NCBI GenBank assembly: GCA_964638155.1
Contig: CAZWYI010000005.1
Location: forward strand, 30,625 to 94,624
Length of the DNA stretch: 64,000 nucleotides
Direction of reading: 5' to 3'
DNA from: CAYZTD01 sp964638155
GTDB taxonomy: Archaea > Thermoplasmatota > E2 > DHVEG-1
How positions within the stretch are numbered: the stretch's first letter is position 1; each line of letters begins with the position of its first letter. This document shows, one piece after another, positions 61,626 through 64,000 of the stretch. The position numbers and the translations under genes were made by a program. The notes under the pieces were generated by a model. That model saw only the letters and a list, made by a program, of their open reading frames with translations. It was not told the origin of the DNA and did no database searches.

Positions 61626-63890
61626 TTACTTAAAAAATCGTTTTCTAAAAACCCCAAACGAAACAAAAACTGAAGCAATAAAAAAAGAAAACACCAAATA
61701 CATAAAACCCAAATAGGTAAAATCTGGTTTTATAATCTCTTCAAGTTTTATTAATACTTCATGTTGACTGTAGGAAGGGATATTTAAAATTAAAACATTA
61801 AAAGTATTATCCTCTGCAGATGAAGTTAGAACCCACTCTTCCTTTGTATTGTTAGTACTAAAGAAGGATTTAAAATTCCTTGTCTTTTCAATTTTTTTAC
61901 TATCATAAATAACTAATATATTTTCTGGGTGAGATATTTCTCCAAGATGAACAACAAGTTTCGTACCAGGTTTACTTTGACCTGATATTAAAAAATTAAC
62001 CCCCTCATTTGAAAATATATCTGAAGATAGTAAGTTTAACTGAACATCACTATACATTTTTACAACTTTTGACTTAGATGAAACATCAACAGATCCGATA
62101 ACAGAGCCTTTTTTAACCTCATTGGAAATTGTATAATCAAACAAAGAACTATTTGACTCTGATTTACTTTCATTAACAAGTACAAAATCAATATTAGTTC
62201 CTAGATTGCTACTAACAGTTACATCATTAACTGTTTGTTTTTTATATCCTTCTTTTTCAACAGTTATAGAATAAATACCTTCAGAAATACTAAGGTTATA
62301 AAAACCAGAGGAATCGCTAAATGCACACTTAAAGATATAATCATTTTGTTCAACTTTAGCACATACAATGGAATCTTCTATTAAATTACCTTTTGAATCT
62401 GAAATATTTCCAAAAATATATCCATTTTGTTTTATTTCTTTTTTGTTTATAACATTAATATTACTACTAATTTTGGAAAAACCTTTTTTATTTGCAGTGA
62501 TTAAAAAACTTGAATTTTCATCAACACTGGGTGCTGAAAGGATAACAAGACCATTTTCATCGGTATAATAATTAGAATCTAAAAAACTGACAATAGAGTT
62601 CTCAACTCCATTTCCACTTACTGAAACATAAACCTCAAAAGAATCCCCTTCTACAACCTGAGAAGGAAAATCAATCAAAAGTGGGTCGACAATATTTGAA
62701 TTAGAATCAACTACAAAAACATACTCAGAACATAAATCATAACCAGATTTATAAGCAGTAACCAAAAAACTAGAATTTTCATCAACACTAGGTGCAACCA
62801 AATCAACAAAACCACTACTATCAGTATAATAAGAAACACCAGAAAAATTAACTACAGCACCATAAACTCCAGAACTATCATCATAAACATAAACCTCAAA
62901 AGAATCACCTTCAATAACTTCATTAGTTATAGAAATTGACAAATCTTTCAAAGTATTAGTAAATTCATTAATAATTGTAACTGTTTTTTGTTTAGATACA
63001 TAACCAGGTTTACTAACCGATAACAAAAAATCAGTATCAGATTCCACAGAAGGTGCAGTAATTATAACATATCCTTCTGAGTTAGTAAAATATTTTTCAT
63101 CTAAAAAAGTTACCTCTGCATTTTCAACAGGGTTAATATTACTAGTTATTGAAACAATAAAATCTTCTTTTTCCTTTATATTTTCTGGTACCTGAATATC
63201 TATATTTTCTTCATTTGAACTAAAGTATGTTACATTTACTTCTATATAATAACTTTTCAGAGATGATGTTGGTGTAGAATCTTCTGACGCGTCGGCGTCG
63301 TTATCTTCAATAAGATCTCCTTTTAAATCAGGGAGCTCACAGCCAATTACAGTAGAATAAATACTAACATGAAGGTGACCATTATTTATAATCTCATCAA
63401 AATTATCTGTGTATGAAAATGTGAGTTCGAATTTAGGAATATTTATATTATCAAGATCTCCATCTGAAGAATCTTTAGAAACCCAATTATCATTTTCTTT
63501 TACATACAATTCTTGACCATAAGATACTGAGCTACCTTCTGATCCTATTCCTATCCATCTAATCTCAACATTTGTTATATCATCTATATTTTCATTTATT
63601 AGGAAATCAAAATGATGATAGGGATATTCGTACTCAGAAACAGAATAAACATAATTATCATCATTAAATGAGATATTAGAATATTCAGTTGCTGTGAATT
63701 CACTAAAATCATTATTAAATGAGCCGACATGAGGGCTTTTACCCTTATGAGCAGTTAAATTATCTAAACTAGTATAATTGTTAGTAATATTATCACTTCT
63801 AACATTTAACATTTGAGAAAATAAAATAACAGAAATTAAAAGTATAGTACATGTAAATCTAATTATTTTTCTATTATTAGATTTATACAT
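61626..63890 (-). CDS. Surface protein with repeated Ig/carboxypeptidase-regulatory-like domains and C-terminal membrane anchor
   Basis: A ~754-residue protein. A signal peptide (TCTILLISVILFSQMLNV) is followed by an N-terminal domain, then three ~85-residue repeats (VEGDSFEVYV...YYTD..G.V.L.APSVDENSSFL). A CarboxypepD_reg-like domain (GNISDSKGNLIEDSIVC...YSITVEKEGYKKQ) comes next, and a C-terminal helix (YLGFMYLVFSFFIASVFVSFGV) with a basic tail anchors the protein. It is probably an adhesin or cell-envelope protein. ATG 63890 follows GGTGA; an ATG at 63905 adds five residues. The upstream promoter carries the second copy of the 23-base element. Confidence 0.78.
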   Translation of the reverse strand: MYKSNNRKIIRFTCTILLISVILFSQMLNVRSDNITNNYTSLDNLTAHKGKSPHVGSFNNDFSEFTATEYSNISFNDDNYVYSVSEYEYPYHHFDFLINENIDDITNVEIRWIGIGSEGSSVSYGQELYVKENDNWVSKDSSDGDLDNINIPKFELTFSYTDNFDEIINNGHLHVSIYSTVIGCELPDLKGDLIEDNDADASEDSTPTSSLKSYYIEVNVTYFSSNEENIDIQVPENIKEKEDFIVSITSNINPVENAEVTFLDEKYFTNSEGYVIITAPSVESDTDFLLSVSKPGYVSKQKTVTIINEFTNTLKDLSISITNEVIEGDSFEVYVYDDSSGVYGAVVNFSGVSYYTDSSGFVDLVAPSVDENSSFLVTAYKSGYDLCSEYVFVVDSNSNIVDPLLIDFPSQVVEGDSFEVYVSVSGNGVENSIVSFLDSNYYTDENGLVILSAPSVDENSSFLITANKKGFSKISSNINVINKKEIKQNGYIFGNISDSKGNLIEDSIVCAKVEQNDYIFKCAFSDSSGFYNLSISEGIYSITVEKEGYKKQTVNDVTVSSNLGTNIDFVLVNESKSESNSSLFDYTISNEVKKGSVIGSVDVSSKSKVVKMYSDVQLNLLSSDIFSNEGVNFLISGQSKPGTKLVVHLGEISHPENILVIYDSKKIEKTRNFKSFFSTNNTKEEWVLTSSAEDNTFNVLILNIPSYSQHEVLIKLEEIIKPDFTYLGFMYLVFSFFIASVFVSFGVFRKRFFK

Positions 63891-63936
63891 CTTCACCAAC
63901 CTCATACTTATTTTAGCAATTAATAATTATAAATAG

Positions 63937-63959
63937 TTTATTTGGAAATTTTCGAAGAA
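63937..63959 (-). promoter_or_regulatory. 23-base upstream element, copy 2
   Basis: Identical to 60741-60763. On the coding strand it immediately precedes a TATA-like CTATTTATAATT, about 50 bases before the surface-protein ATG. Its outer end coincides with the start of adapter sequence, so the true element could be longer. Confidence 0.6.
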
Positions 63960-64000
63960 AGATCGGAAGAGCACACGTCTGAACTCCAGTCACACTTGAA
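63960..64000 (+). other. Illumina TruSeq adapter and index, not genomic
   Basis: The sequence from 63960 begins AGATCGGAAGAGC and continues through CACACGTCTGAACTCCAGTC to 63993, the TruSeq read-1 adapter. ACTTGA at 63994-63999 matches TruSeq index 8, and the last A is the next adapter base. The contig therefore ends inside read-through adapter; these 41 bases should be trimmed. Confidence 0.97.

Noticed and set aside
1..64000. CRISPR array or cas genes
   Set aside because: No regularly spaced short repeats and no Cas-like proteins were seen; the only repeats are pairs described above.

Overview
The window reads as an AT-rich archaeal contig. Archaeal markers are Alba chromatin protein, pantoate kinase next to CoaBC (archaeal CoA synthesis), an Hjc-like resolvase, ADP-forming acetyl-CoA synthetase, a four-subunit pyruvate:ferredoxin oxidoreductase, an Lrp-type regulator and TATA-type promoters. 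The mix with a group 3b [NiFe] hydrogenase, a bacterial-type uvrABC set and several gingipain-like (C25) secreted peptidases suggests an anaerobic, protein-degrading, probably fermentative euryarchaeon or Thermoplasmatota-like lineage. That placement is inference; there is no rRNA here. The last 41 bases are Illumina TruSeq adapter plus an index, so the right-hand end is a library artefact.

Layout. 1-5.1 kb: end of a TOPRIM gene with a structured RNA at its 3' end, a DUF2582-like winged-helix protein, a mini zinc protein, a dihydrolipoamide dehydrogenase-like enzyme, glucokinase and a LOG-family protein. 4.5-6.3 kb: a two-piece YeeE/YedE sulfur transporter divergent from a rhodanese-monooxygenase-like fusion. 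6.4-13.3 kb: uvrA-uvrC-uvrB plus an unknown fourth gene. 13.4-18.2 kb: alba, a RelE-type toxin-antitoxin pair between tRNA-3'-end-like repeats, a PflX-like radical SAM protein, an MFS transporter, an AbrB-like protein and a TauE exporter. 18.3-22.2 kb: an HDAC-like deacetylase and an acetyl-CoA synthetase-GNAT fusion. 22.2-26.6 kb: hydrogenase operon with its maturation protease. 26.9-30.7 kb: Lrp regulator, a broken response regulator and porGDAB. 30.7-33.1 kb: paired MgtE-like membrane halves with PhoU/TrkA-C regulators. 33.1-38.1 kb: CoA synthesis genes, Usp, resolvase, CBS-domain proteins and a zinc-ribbon protein. 38.1-63.9 kb: a secretome island with three C25 peptidases, a 2807-residue protein ending in a Hint (intein-like) domain, a wHTH plus membrane-protein pair and a repeat-rich anchored surface protein.

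How the genes fit together. Secreted C25 peptidases would supply peptides. POR oxidises 2-oxoacids to acetyl-CoA and reduced ferredoxin, the ADP-forming synthetase makes ATP and acetate, and the hydrogenase disposes of or recycles reductant. A deacetylase beside a synthetase-acetyltransferase fusion suggests control by lysine acetylation, with Alba as a possible target.

Unusual points: three genes (uvrB, the acetyl-CoA synthetase and the second yeeE half) have no ATG, GTG or TTG at the position where the conserved protein must begin, yet uvrB and the synthetase have good ribosome binding sites before ATA and ACG. A perfect 23-base element lies just upstream of the TATA boxes of two secreted-protein genes. 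Two neighbouring giant peptidases share a C-terminal module and have codon use unlike the rest of the window.
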